From Hevea brasiliensis (taxonomy: Eukaryota > Streptophyta > Magnoliopsida > Malpighiales > Euphorbiaceae), in contig NC_079494.1 in the NCBI RefSeq assembly GCF_030052815.1, positions 34,768,467 to 34,832,466 on the forward strand: a stretch of 64,000 nucleotides of DNA, in the 5' to 3' direction. Positions within the stretch are counted from its first letter, which is position 1. Every line of letters starts with the position of its first letter. Positions 35,201 to 46,800 of the stretch are shown piece after piece. The translations under genes were made by a program, and so were the position numbers. Below the pieces are notes generated by a model. It worked only from the letters and a program-made list of their open reading frames with translations. It had not been told where the DNA came from and did no database searches.

Positions 35201-36247
35201 CTCCCTCATTGATTTTGATTATTGGGGTGAGTGTGTCTTGTCGTGGTGTACAACACGGCATGTGTGGAAAAATTGTGTTATGGCCTAAATTGTGTTATTG
35301 ATTAGCAACACTGTATTATTCAGTTATTTGATCAAATGTTGTTATTGATTGGCAACAATATATTATTCAGTTATTTGATTAAATGGTGTTATTGATTGGC
35401 AACACTGTATTGTTCAGTTATTTGATCAAATGGTGTTATTGATTGGCAAAACTGTGTTATTCAGTTATTTGATCAAATTTGTGTTATTTGAACTTTGTAA
35501 ATTGTGAAATGGAATTGTGAATTATTTGATTTGTAAATTATCAATAAAAGTTTATGTATCGCATTTCAAATTGTTATTGTACACCACTGAGTAAATTTTA
35601 CTCAGCGATAGCTTTTCATTGTTGTCGCAGGTAAATGGACTGACAGGGCAGCAAACTAGACTACTAGTGCTTTATTGAGAGTTCATCGGGTATATTGAGT
35701 ATACTATATTTTGTATTTTACATTGTAATGTATGTTCACTGTATGTATATATTGTTCTTGATTTGAGCAGTTGTAAATTAAAATTGTACATTGAAAATGT
35801 AAAATAAATTTGTAAATTATCTTGGCTTGTAAATATTGTGATATATTTCTTTTATTTTAGCTTTTGAAAACACTGAAAAATTATTATGGATTTGAGTTAG
35901 CAAATGTTGAGAAACTTTTTGTGTTGATTTGATGTTGGAGTTGGGATTGAGAAATATATTTGAAGTGTTTTTTACAGGTTTTTGAAGGGCTGTTTTATTC
36001 AAAATAAAAATGGCACTCTACCAAAATTTTTACATAAATTATTATTTCTTCAAATGTGTTAGCTGTTTCACTTCAGTTCAAAAATCTTTTTAACACCTGT
36101 AAATAGTGCTCACCACTGTAAAAAGAAGTAAGAAAAGTTTTAAAATCCCTTGTAGTGTATTTAATGAGTTATCAGTAGATGAAGTTGGTAATTCATTAGG
36201 TATACTACGGGATCATGTCATGCCTTACAGAGGGGTAGGGTGTGACA
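32253..36247 (+). mobile_element. 3' LTR of element A
   Basis: The LTR is 3995 bp, TGTAACACCA to TGTGACA. It is 41 bp longer than the 5' LTR, close to one extra 47-bp repeat unit. The hairpin is at 33788-33814, with one arm mutated (CCAATTGAAG). The 81-bp duplication begins at 34635. Confidence 0.93.
35292..35478 (+). repeat. 47-bp tandem repeat, 4 copies, in A 3' LTR
   Basis: This is the same unit as at 28824-28963, with one more copy. It accounts for most of the length difference between the LTRs. Confidence 0.9.
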
Positions 36248-36252
36248 CTGGT

Positions 36253-38144
36253 TCATAATCGAGGATACTTCACACAGGACATGACTTATCCATAAAGATT
36301 GTATTCATGCTTGTTCCTAAGATATTTATATGAGATATAAAAAAGATGGAATGGTGAGTCTCGTGCTATATAATAAACATGATAGGCACTTATACACGAT
36401 AAGTAGGCTGAACCAGTGACCCACATGATAAGCACATGAAGTTTACTCTTATTAATGCATTGTCATATATCATATCAGTGCATATAATCTTTAGACCTGA
36501 GATAATACAGTTATCTTGTATATAGGTGGCTTGAGTTTGATACTACTTTCATACTTGTACTGTGTATGGGTATATGGGTATGTGTTGGCTCCTACTAGTT
36601 ATATATGGAGATAGGTGTTGGTCAAGATGGAATCTGTTACTCTAAGTAAATAGGGATAAAATCCTATGCTCATTTAATTATTCTTGATGTTTTAAGTTCC
36701 TAGCCAGGATAGACAGATTTAGTCAGAAAAGAGTTTCTGACAAGAAAATCTAATTAATCAAGAACTGAAATTAAAAGAGAACATAATATTTATACACAAA
36801 CCATGACTCCAGCTCGAATTGGGATTTTACAACAGAGAGATTCTAGTGCATGGTAACATATGATTATAAGTTCATTTAAGGTAATCCTTGTTACTAATTA
36901 GTTGGCCATAGCACACTATGCTAGGTGTCAACCACGGTCTATGAGATACCTGAAATGATTTAGAAAAATCATTTATAGTAAAAATAAGTTCTGATGATAT
37001 TAAGAGTTAATATTATATCTCATTGTCAATTAGTGATGAGCCTAGTGAGTCACACACATACACAAGATAATCACCAAGTAAAATGTGATTTAATTAATTA
37101 ATTAAAGAGTTTAATTAATTAATTAAATAGGTTTGGTTTGCAATAAGATTGCAAAGTCCCTAGCATAACTTGAAACCAAATCTAGGTTATTGGATGTATA
37201 TTATAAGTTAAATTTATATTTAAAGTGTTCAAATATGAATTTAATTATGAGAAATTAATTAATAGAGATTAATTAATTAATTTATATTGGATATAAATTG
37301 ATTTGAAGATGAGAAATAATGATTTTGGATTGAGAACTCAAAATTACAACATAAGGGTAATTTGGTCATTTCAAATAGTGACGTGTGGCACCATGAGATG
37401 GTGACACATGGCTTCATATAAGTTTTCCATTTGTCTTCCTAGCATGCAAGGTGGTCAAAGTCAAGATTAAGTCTAGTTTTGACGCTTGGCTTAATGTGAG
37501 TAAGTCAATTAAAAATAAGATGCAATGTGATGGTGACTTGTGGTAAAGGTTTTAAGTGATTACTTGACCTAATTGTAAAAGAGAAAAGAAAAGAAGAAGC
37601 ATAACACTCTTATTTTCTCTCAAGTGTGGCAGCACACTTCTCTCCCTCTCCTCTTCGTCTTTTCTCAGCGATTCAAAGAGAATTGCTCAAAATCCTTTGA
37701 ATTAAAATTGCTAGAAATTGTTTCTAGTGTCCTATACATACATACTACCTCTCTAAAGGCAAAAACCCAATTTATAATTGGTTGGCAAAAGCTTGAGAAG
37801 CAAATTGGTGGCTGCCCATTGGTGATCTTGGTACAGAAAAGCTAGAGGGACAACACTTGGAGTCCTAGGTGCTTCCTAAAGGTGCCAATTACATCCATAG
37901 TGCATCAAAAAGGTTAATGCTCTAAGTCCTCTTTTAAAATAGGGTTTAAATGAATTAATTTGTTAATTCACAATCTTAAATAGCAAATATAGATCCTAAT
38001 ACATATTAAAAGTGTTTTAATATGGAATTGAGCATTGAAATTAATTAGGAACATAAGAGATGTGGTATGATGCATGTAACCGTAGAAGAAAATTTTTGAA
38101 ATTCAATGCTCTAATGAACTAATCACCATGCTTTCACTCCTTCA
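36253..38144 (+). mobile_element. 5' LTR of Copia C, remaining part
   Basis: This continues the LTR from 25779 after element A and ends CACTCCTTCA at 38144. It matches the solo LTR at 6239-8344 and the H LTRs, with more substitutions and a few deletions. The rejoined LTR is about 2.09 kb. Confidence 0.9.
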
Positions 38145-38160
38145 ATGGGTATTATAGTCA
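38145..38160 (+). other. Decayed primer-binding site of Copia C
   Basis: ATGGGTATTATAGTCA occupies the place of ATTGGTATCAGAGCCA in H unit 2 (59514 on). It keeps the position but not the complementarity to initiator tRNA-Met. Confidence 0.75.
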
Positions 38161-39805
38161 CTATATTTGCCATTAAGATTGTTTATGAGGTTTAATTGTG
38201 TGATTGAATTGATCTAAAGCTATTTGGATTCACCAAGAGATGGCAGCATGGATGTGTACCTCATGCTGTGCATGGTTGTTCAGCTTCCCTCTTAGTGCGC
38301 ATGGTTGTTGGGCTTCAATATATAATTGTTATATGTCTTTAGGCCCATGCTTAATTAAATTGTTTAATTAAGAATTTTAATCACATAATTAAATTTTGAA
38401 AAATTGTTTTTCAAGGTATTAAATTTGGAAAGATTTTCTAAATTTAAATTTGTTTGAATGAGATTCAAATCTGAATTATAAATTTGTTTGAATGAGATTC
38501 AAATATAAATTTTTAAATTTGTTTGAATGAGATTCAAATATGAAATTTTAAATTTGTTTGAATGAGATTCAAATCTAAATTTTTAAATTTGTTTGAATGA
38601 GATTCAAATATAAATTTTTTAGTTGAATATGAGATACTCAATTTAATCTTAGTATGTATGTTTTATTTAATTGTTAAATGGTAATATGCATGATGGATTA
38701 TCATGGACAATAAAAGACCAATGTGATTGGATTTATTTCTTTTATTTTTCTTTGGGATGTAAAATAATTAATTTTATTTTAGTGGCATGTATTATAAGTG
38801 TTGTAATAATTTGGGTTGTAATTTCATTTATTTGAGGACTTTAAAGTCCATATTCTTGTAAATTCGCCTTGGTATGCCAATGATTATAATGTAATTGGAT
38901 TGTGAGAAGATAAAGGGGGTCAAGAGCATTAGTGGAACCAGTGGGAGGAATTCAAGATCAAGTGTTAATTATGTACTCCTACAGCAAATCTTGTAAAATG
39001 AATGGATGAAATGCACCTAGGAATGCCCTGATTCAATTCTTGGTGGCTCATAATTGAATCCCTTAAAATGTCCATGATCATACCATATTATTTGTTTATC
39101 CATTTATGCATGAGATATATGGGAATTTATGAGAGTATATGACTTATGCATGCTAATTTGATAATGTGCAAAGTGAGGCCATAATAGTAATTAAGCCGAC
39201 CACTAAATCATCCAAACAAATGATTAAGTTGGAAATGGTATAATTAAAGTAACTATATCATAGGCCCTCCATTGAGGCAATTATTTTAAGAAATTTTAAA
39301 TACTTGCATGTGATGCATTTAATTTAAGAAATTTTCTTAAGAATAATTGTTAAGCATGAGATGTTGTAAATATGTAAACAAGTTGATGGCCAATAATGGA
39401 TGTTCCTAAGGACATTAAAATTATTTGCATATTTACTGGCTTAATTGGATCAACTTAACTAATGCAAGATAAATCCATAATGGATGTGCCTGAGATTTTG
39501 AGCATTAGGGGCTAGATAAATGATTGAAGCTCACATGAGATGTGATGGGCAAGGAGTTGCTCACTTATAGTTTATTGTAATTCCAATAATGGATGTGCCT
39601 GAGGATGATTAATAAGATTAAAAGAATTCAATCACCCACTAGAAATCCATCCAACTAGGATTTCTGTTTCCTACTTTGGAAGTGTAGGATTCACCAAGCT
39701 AGTGGGAGGACCAATTTGATTCAAAGACCATAATCATTTTGATTAATTACTTGATATATTTACTAATTAATCTAGTTATTTTTTGTAGTTATTCTTCTGA
39801 TAATA
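38161..39805 (+). other. Untranslated leader of Copia C with minisatellite
   Basis: This 1.6-kb leader has no gene. At 38446-38620 about five copies of a 35-bp unit contain TTTGAATGAGATTCAAA, which is itself an inverted repeat. Between 39390 and 39620 a short sentence-like motif, ATGGATGTGCCTGAG, occurs three times. The H leaders have the same layout with more minisatellite copies. Confidence 0.8.
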
Positions 39806-40663
39806 ATGAGCACACAACAACCACTACTATCTAATATACTTGCGAGTATACTTGATCACAATAGGTTGACGGGACCTAATCTTTCTGATTGACTAAGAAA
39901 TTTAAAACTTATCCTGAACCTAGAACGTATTGGATATATTCTAGACTCAAAGGTTCCTGGTCCTTTACCTCTAGAGGCCACTCAAGAGGAACATGATATT
40001 TTGGACAAGTAGAAGGAGCATGATATGAGAGCCAAATGTTACATGCTTTCTTCTATGAGTAATGAGTTGCAGAAGCAGCATGAGAACATGTAAAATGCAA
40101 GTGAGATCCTCCTTCACCTGCTAGAGTTGTAAGGTGAGCACAGGAGGAATGCTAGGTATGAGATATCTAGACAGCTATTCAGCATGAGGATGTCTGAGGG
40201 ACAGAATGTAGGAGATCATGTCCACAAGATGATTCGGCTTATTGAGTAGCTAGAACATCTTGACTTTCACATGGATTTTCAACTGCAGACGGATTTGATC
40301 CTTCAGTCCCTACCTGAGTCATTTGGGAATTTTTTGACAAATTTCTATATGACTAAGCAGGAATACACCTTGGCTGGTTTACTTAACATGCTGGTTATTT
40401 CCCAAAAGAATATGCCAGGCAATAAAGGAAAAGAGGTGGCTTTGATTGCATCTTCTTCTCATGTTGGAAAGTCCAAAAAGAAGAAGGGCAATAAGAATAA
40501 AAAACCTGAAGTTCCAGGACCTTCCAAGAAGATAGCCAAACAGAAAGGGAAGATCAAAGCTAATAGAGGTAAAGGAAAGTGTTTCCACTGCTAAAAGGTT
40601 GGACACTGGAAAAGGAACTGCCCAGAGTATCTTGCTTCTGTGAAGGACAAGAAGGATACACCT
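39806..40663 (+). pseudogene. gag: Copia gag of element C, broken
   Basis: The ATG at 39806 begins MSTQQPLLSNILASILDHNR. The Copia gag (UBN2-type) core follows: LTGPNLSD-stop-LRNLKL, MRAKCYML, RYEISRQLFSM and QTDLILQSLPESFGNF. A long frame is open at 40271-40594. The CCHC zinc knuckle spans 40580-40621 and reads CFHC-stop-KVGHWKRNC. Stops also occur at 39890 and, by reading, at about five other places. The knuckle leads directly into the protease frame. Confidence 0.88.
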
Positions 40664-41280
40664 TCAAAAGGTATGTTTTTATCTTGTTATTTAGATGCTG
40701 ATGATGCTCATAGTACATCTATAGCTTGGGTTTTAGATACTGGTGCCAGTTTTCACATTTCTTATGATATGCAAGTAAACAGTAGCAGCTTACATGTAAG
40801 TGATGTTAGACCCCGGATTGGCGATGGCTCAACTATTGAAGCTTTAGCCATAGGATCTAAATCTTTTTACATGTGTGGACAAGTTTTGTGCTTGAATAAT
40901 ATTTTGTATGTACCTAATGCTTTTAAAAGCATCATTTCTATATCTAGTTTGACTAGAAATGGTTATGAATTTCAGTTCACAGATGATGTTTGCAATATCT
41001 ATTTTGAAAATAAATATGTTGGCTCGGGTTATATGAATGATGATCTTTATTATTTGGATAATAATGATAAATACAAATTGAATCCAAGCAATATAAAAGA
41101 ATGTAATGCCATGATGAAAATCAACTCAAGTTCAAAATGTATTTGACACTTAAGATTAGGTCATGTTGTAAAAGAAAGGATTGCAAAACTAGAGAAAATG
41201 GGGATTTTATCCTCATTGGGTTCTGAACCTACTCCAACTTGTGAATCCTGCATTCAAGGCAAAATGACTAGATCATCTTT
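40664..41280 (+). pseudogene. pol: Copia protease and start of pre-integrase region of element C, cut by B
   Basis: The frame from 40640 to 41146 reads through an aspartic protease with WVLDTGASFHI (catalytic Asp codon at 40736-40738) and the GDGSTIEA and LYVPNAFKSIISISSL blocks. That gives a complete Copia-type protease by motif. A stop at 41144-41146 interrupts the histidine part of the integrase zinc finger, replacing the Trp codon in WHLRLGH. Beyond it the same frame continues to CESCIQGKMTRSSF and ends where B is inserted. The catalytic core of integrase and RT lie beyond the window. Confidence 0.88.
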
Positions 41281-44200
41281 TGTAACACCCCTAAGTTCGG
41301 TAGTGCGTTCTACTGTTCCGGTGACCAGTGTTGTCCGGACAGCTAGGATGCCTAGAACTACACTTCGTTATGAGTAAGAAGACATAAAATAATGAAATAA
41401 AAGAAAAGAAAAATACAAGAAAAACAAAGGAAAAATAATAGCAAAGAAATGTAGCCAAGTTAAGCGAGCCAAGAACCCTAGTAATGGGTGACCGCGTCGG
41501 GAAGTCACGGTGTGGACCGTTGACTAGCCCTGGACTGCGGGGAACCCTAGAAAATATTTTTAGGACTTAAAGAGACATCAATTGAAGTATAAATATCATT
41601 AGAAATATCAAAGAAAAATTAAAGTATTAGTACAAGGAAAAGTGAGAAATCGAAAAACAGACAAAACCCGGTGTTACCGAAAAATCGAGAATGTAACCTG
41701 AACAAAGGCATTATGGTCATTTGACACCCTGAATTGTCTTTTGACCTAAATGTCCATTAAAAATAAATAATATTACACTTAGAAAATAAAATGAAAAATT
41801 AGTTTGGTGGTACCTAATGCAAATAGCCAAAAATGGAGTGAAAATTTTGTAATTAGCACATTAAACTTATAAAATGATTTAAATTATGTGAGTGGACCAC
41901 TAAGAATTATAATATGGATTAAATATAATCATAAGTGGGCAGATTACTCCCACTCAAACATCATCTTCTTCAAGTCCTCCATCCATGCCGAAATGAAGAA
42001 TGGGAATCCTCCATTGCCGTTTGCATGAAGCTCCATTAACTCCTTCAATTTACCTCCAATCATCTATGTTTCTTCATTAAAGATTACCTCCACATCACAA
42101 GGAAGAAGTAGATACCAATATTAAGAAGTTTTAGTGAAGATTAAGCAAGTCCCAACAATAGGTAAGTTTGAGTTTTTGAATATTTCTTTGATAAAGTTTG
42201 TATACATGTTATGGGTGTTTGCTTTGTGAAGGAATTTTTAAGTTTTGAGGAGTTCTTGATATGTCCAATTTTGGACAGCCATGGAGTTCTATATTTGATG
42301 AAGTATTCTTACATATATTTGATGTAGATTCATGTTGAGTAGGGTGATTTAATGTCCTAGTAAGTTATTCCCATGTATATGTGGTGATTGTGCATTTGAA
42401 ATTGAAGTGGAGGAAGTTATGTGAAACTTTGGCATTGTGGAACAATTCGGCAGCTTTGTGACTCCTTAATGAATGTTTGAATTCATGGAGATATTGGATA
42501 AATTGTGATATTGAGGATTGATGAATATGTATGTAAATTGGTTGTGTAAAGTGTATGTAAGAATTAGAAATGTTTATGTGTATATGTGGTTGTATTTGGA
42601 CTTTATGAATTAGAGTTTTATTTGGTGTATTAAGGATGTTTGTATTTTGCCCAAAATGATTTTAATGTGAAGTGGTAAATGGTTTTGGTAATGTACCAAA
42701 ACAGAATGGGGTTGAGAGGTGGATTTGTAGCAAGGTAAATGTGTAATGAATAGATGGTTAAGCAATGTAATTAAGGGCAGTGTGCATTTTAGCCTATAAC
42801 TCTAAATATGTAACTCCAATTGGCATGAGACCAATTGGAGGTGAAACTAGGCACAAAATGTGCCAACTTTCATTGAGAAAGCATACCAAAATTCTGCTTG
42901 CAAGGTAACTTGAAAAATGACCAAATCCGGATTAAGTATAAGTGAGACCTGAAATTGACCAATTGGGCAGCAGTTAGTGTTTAGGCCATAACTCACTCAA
43001 AACAGGTCCAATTGACCTGAAACTTTAACCATGAATAGTTAAGACTTATACCTACAAGTCTTATGGCGACACCAAAGCCCAAAAATGACCATAAGCAAGT
43101 CAAATAGCTTGCACAAGTTTGGATCCAAAAACTGGCCGAACCAAAGTTGACCAAATTTGACCTAAAATGACCTAATTCGATGCCATTTGACCAGCAATAG
43201 TAAAATGACCATAACATGGTCTACATAGCTCAGAATGACCTAAAATTTTGCCCCGCGTTCCATAAGACATAGATCTACAAGTTTGTAGTTTTGACCCAAA
43301 CCCGAAAACCGAAGTAACTAGGTCGTCCGGCTAGGTCAAACTAGTATCCCGAATTCCAGCAAGTTGCAATAAAATGCACTAAACAAGGAAATGAAATTGG
43401 TAACATGTACCAATCCTAAAACACTATCGAATGTGACATATTAGTGACACTAAAACCTAATTTACCTAGAACGCATCGAGGGTCGGTATATTAGGTGATT
43501 AAGCAAATAATAGCTTTTAGTGAATTACTTATCAAGCATTATCGATAGAGAAAGTTTAATTTAGTACTGAAACACTTCAAATTGTGTTTCTCAGTTAGTA
43601 AAGACTCAGGGAAAGGGAAGGAAACACTGAGTCCAGACCAGGAGACAATTATCAGAGGTTTGTGCACAACAACTATTTCTTTTGAATTTTTCAATTGAAA
43701 TGAATTATGACTATTTGTACATTATTATTTTAAATTGTGGAAATGTGTTTGAATGGATATTTATTGCTTGAAAAGCATTGTAAATGGTTTTAAACTGTGA
43801 GAAATTGTTTGAATGATATTGATAGATACTTATTGATTGAAAAGCATTGGAAATGGTTTGAAACCACATCTATCATGTATATTGATTGTATTCCTCGCTA
43901 GCTTGTCTAGTGGGACGAATTGAATTCCCTCTCTGGCTGAAGTGATGAGGTGTGTGCCTGTTGAGGACGAATTGGATGAGTACTCATATTTTTGCTAGCT
44001 AGCTATGTTATTCCTCATTAGTCATTGACTTTTGGGACGAATTGAATACCTCATTAGCCATCGGCTTTTGGGACGAATTGAACTTTGGAACATGATTAAG
44101 CTGTGTGGGATTTATTGATTTGTATTATGAGATTGTGAAATGGAGTTAAATCCTTATTGACATTTACTATCTTTTGAAGTTAACTATGTTTTGATCTCTG

Positions 44201-44976
44201 AGATTTATTGTGATATTGTGTTAAATTCCTTATGACATTTATTGTCTTGAATTTAACTATGGTTTTAAGTATCCACCATTTAATTGATTTATGAATTGTG
44301 ATTTAAAGTGTTATTTGGCTAATGTTGTGCACCACTGAGACATTGTCTCAGCGATAGCTTTTTATTGTTGTCGTAGGTAGACAGACAGACAGGGCAGCAG
44401 ACTAGGCTGCTAGTATCTCCAGCGAGAGATTACCGGGTATAATGAGTATACTAACATTTTGCATTTTATACTGTAATGTATGACCACTGTATGTACATAT
44501 TGTTTTTGGTTTGAGCAGTTGTAAATTCAAATTATACCTTGAAGTTGTAAAATAATTATGAGTTATTTTGGCTTGTAAAAATTGTATTATATTTCTTTTA
44601 TCTCAGTCTTTGAAAAATTACTGTGGATTTGAGTTGAGAAATGTGTTGTGTTGAGAAATATGTTGGAGTTGAGATTTGGAAATATATTGAAGTGCTTTTT
44701 ACAGGTTTTCTGAAGAACTGTTTTATCCAAAATACATATGGCACTCTGCCAAAATTTTTACAGAAATTTCAAATAATTCAAATGTGTTAGTTCTATCACT
44801 TCAGTTCAAAAAGGTTTGTAACACCTGTAAATAGTGCTCACCACTGTAAAAGAAGTAAGAAAAGTTTTTAAAATCTCTTGTAGTGTATTTAATGGGTTAT
44901 CGATGAAGCGGAGTTGGTAATTCATTAGGTATACTACGGGATCATGTTATGCCTTACAGAGGGGTAGGGTGTGACA
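41281..44976 (+). mobile_element. 5' LTR of element B
   Basis: The LTR is 3696 bp, TGTAACACCC to TGTGACA. It is closest to the LTRs of A and D. The hairpin CTCCAATTGG/CCAATTGGAG is perfect at 42824-42850. It lacks the 81-bp and 47-bp tandem arrays of A. No coding signal. Confidence 0.92.
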
Positions 44977-44984
44977 TGTTTTAG

Positions 44985-44996
44985 TGGTATCAGAGC
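44985..44996 (+). other. Primer-binding site of element B
   Basis: TGGTATCAGAGC, a perfect initiator tRNA-Met complement, lies 8 bp after the LTR. Confidence 0.93.
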
Positions 44997-45166
44997 AAAG
45001 TTTTTAAATTCTATTTTCACATGTTATTTGAATATTCTTTCTTCATAGTACAACTGCTCAATATCATTGTTTGATACATACAGTACATTACATTATAAAT
45101 ATGCACTAACGGGAGGAAATCTCCTTGTGTTAATTGTTCAGGAGGTCTAAGATCCTCGAATTGACT

Positions 45167-46440
45167 ATGGAAGAGGGTGATCGTTCAGTCGATCAATCTA
45201 TTGAGGCTGAGGTGCAAGGGGATGCCCCAGGCCTACACAATGTCAGTGGTTCAGCAACACCAGCCCCTGTAGTACCGCAGTTTCCTACTCAGTTCGCTCA
45301 GCAGATGGCTGCAATGTTCCAATAAATGGCTGGTAATGTGCCTACTCAAGTCCCAATACAGACACCAGTGGTACAACCACAATCTCCTACTAGGCAGTAT
45401 GATAAATTGATGAAGTATGGGGCTACAGAGTTCAAGGGGACAGTAGATCCTCTAGAGGCTGAACAGTGCTTAGAAAGGATGGATAGGGTATTCAAGAAAC
45501 TGCATCGCACAGAGGAGCTCTGATTCGAATACTCTGTATCTTTGTTATAGGGGGATGCTTATGACTGGTGGAAAACCATTCCCCATAGTCTGGTAGAACC
45601 TGCAGTGCTAACATGGAATGACTTTCTTAGGAAATTCAGACAGAAATATGTCCCTGATGCTTATGTAGACCAGAAGTTACAAGAATTCCTAAGTCTGAAA
45701 CAGGGGAACAGATCAGTGGCTGAGTATGAAAGATAATTTTCCCGTCTGAGCCATTATGCGGTAAGTTTACTTGCTACCAGCAGGGAGAGATGCAAGAGGT
45801 TTGAAACTGGCTTGAAGCCTAGTATCAGATTACAAGTGGTCGGATTCAAACACACTAACTTCTTTGAACTTATTTCTCAAGCTCTAGAGTTAGAAAGAAT
45901 TGAGTCTGAAGCTGCTCCTGAGAAAAAGAAATCAGAGAAGACAAAGAAAGAGGGAAAATCTGTAGAACAGAGTTGCATTGGTCCTACTGGAAAGAGGAAG
46001 AACTATGGGGGACATGGCAGAGGTGGCAAGAAGTTTGGTAGGGGAAGATATTCAGGACAGAAGCCTCCCTTATCTGGTCAGCAGAGTACCAGAGGTTCCT
46101 ACCCTCCCCGCCAATGTGAAACTTGTGGAAGAAATCATGGTGGGATATGCTACAAGGCTATTGGAGCCTATTATAACTGTGGAGGCACCGGACATTTTGC
46201 CAAGGACTGCACCAGTAGTCGCAGAGTTGGACCACCTCCTACTACTGCAGAAGGGTCAGTTCAGAGCCCTGTCACTAGAAGTTCACAACCACCCAGCGGA
46301 GGTAGAGGCAGGGGTAGAGGTAGCCCAGCAGGCAGCCAAGGTACAATGAAACAATCAGAACAAGACAGTGCTCTAATCAGAATGTATGCAATGAGACAAA
46401 GGGAAGAGGCCGAGACATCTGATGTTGTGGCTGGTACCTT
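45167..46440 (+). pseudogene. gag: Gypsy gag of element B, with four stops
   Basis: The ATG at 45167 begins MEEGDRSVDQSIEAEVQGDA. The gag core is DKLMKYGATEFKGTVDPLEA. Stops occur at about 45323 (CAG to TAA by comparison with A and D), 45523 (CGA to TGA), near 45549 (CAG to TAG) and near 45734. After 45734 the frame stays open through KKKSEKTKKEGK, a basic Gly/Arg-rich region and the zinc knuckle YYNCGGTGHFAKDC (about 46170-46211), whose first Cys is replaced by Tyr. The downstream protease lies in the same frame. An out-of-frame open stretch at 45978-46349 overlaps it. Confidence 0.9.
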
Positions 46441-46800
46441 CTCAACTTTTAATCAAAATGTGTTTGTGTTATTTGATCCGGGTTCTACCCATTCTTATGT
46501 GAGTGCTAGCATCATTGATTGCATTGCTGTTCCATGTACAAAAATGGACTTTGAGGTGCTAATAACAAGTCCGTTAGGACAGGAGGACAGGGTTAATAGA
46601 ATGTATATAGATTGTCCTTTGGTGATCCAAGGACACACTTTCCTGTCTGATTTCATTGAAATGCCCTTCAGAGATTATGATATCATCTTGGGCATGGATT
46701 GGTTAGCTAGGCATCATGCCATGATTGACTGTAGGCTAAAGATAGTCACTTTTGTTCTCCCTCAGTACAGTGATGTGGTAATACAAGGGAGAGGCAGTTA
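46441..46800 (+). pseudogene. pol: Gypsy protease of element B, frameshifted at its end
   Basis: This is an aspartic protease continuous with gag. The active-site region is [13 protein letters not shown], with the catalytic Asp codon at 46474-46476; Pro replaces the usual Ser/Thr after Asp. Then come VLITSPLGQ and MPFRDYDIILGMDWL. A single-base loss in a G run near 46787-46790 shifts the frame before the linker to RT, so the protease frame ends in unrelated residues at 46831 and RT continues in the next frame. Confidence 0.88.

Larger units (their letters stand above)
25780..36247 (+). mobile_element. Gag-only Ty3/Gypsy element A with 4-kb LTRs
   Basis: The element is complete end to end: 5' LTR 25780-29733, PBS 29742-29753, a 2.5-kb internal region, polypurine tract, and 3' LTR 32253-36247. 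It is flanked by TTGGT (25775-25779) and CTGGT (36248-36252), a 5-bp target duplication with one change. The internal region encodes gag and the start of a protease-like region only. RT, RNase H and integrase are absent, replaced by about 0.9 kb of non-coding sequence. Its LTR family is that of B, so B-like elements are candidate sources of enzymes. By eye the LTRs are roughly 92-97% identical along their length. Confidence 0.92.
25579..41280 (+). mobile_element. Copia element C, plus strand, split by A and ended by B
   Basis: The Copia 5' LTR is in two pieces (25579-25779 and 36253-38144) around Gypsy element A. It is followed by a decayed PBS, a 1.6-kb leader, gag (39806 on), a zinc knuckle, protease and the start of the pre-integrase zinc-finger region. 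The coding sequence stops at 41280, where Gypsy element B is inserted. The rest of pol and the 3' LTR would lie beyond the window. Unlike the related H units, C keeps the zinc-knuckle end and protease, so it shows what H has lost. Confidence 0.9.

Noticed and set aside
38446..38620. CRISPR-like regular repeats
   Set aside because: Units are contiguous without unique spacers and sit in a plant Copia leader; this is a minisatellite.
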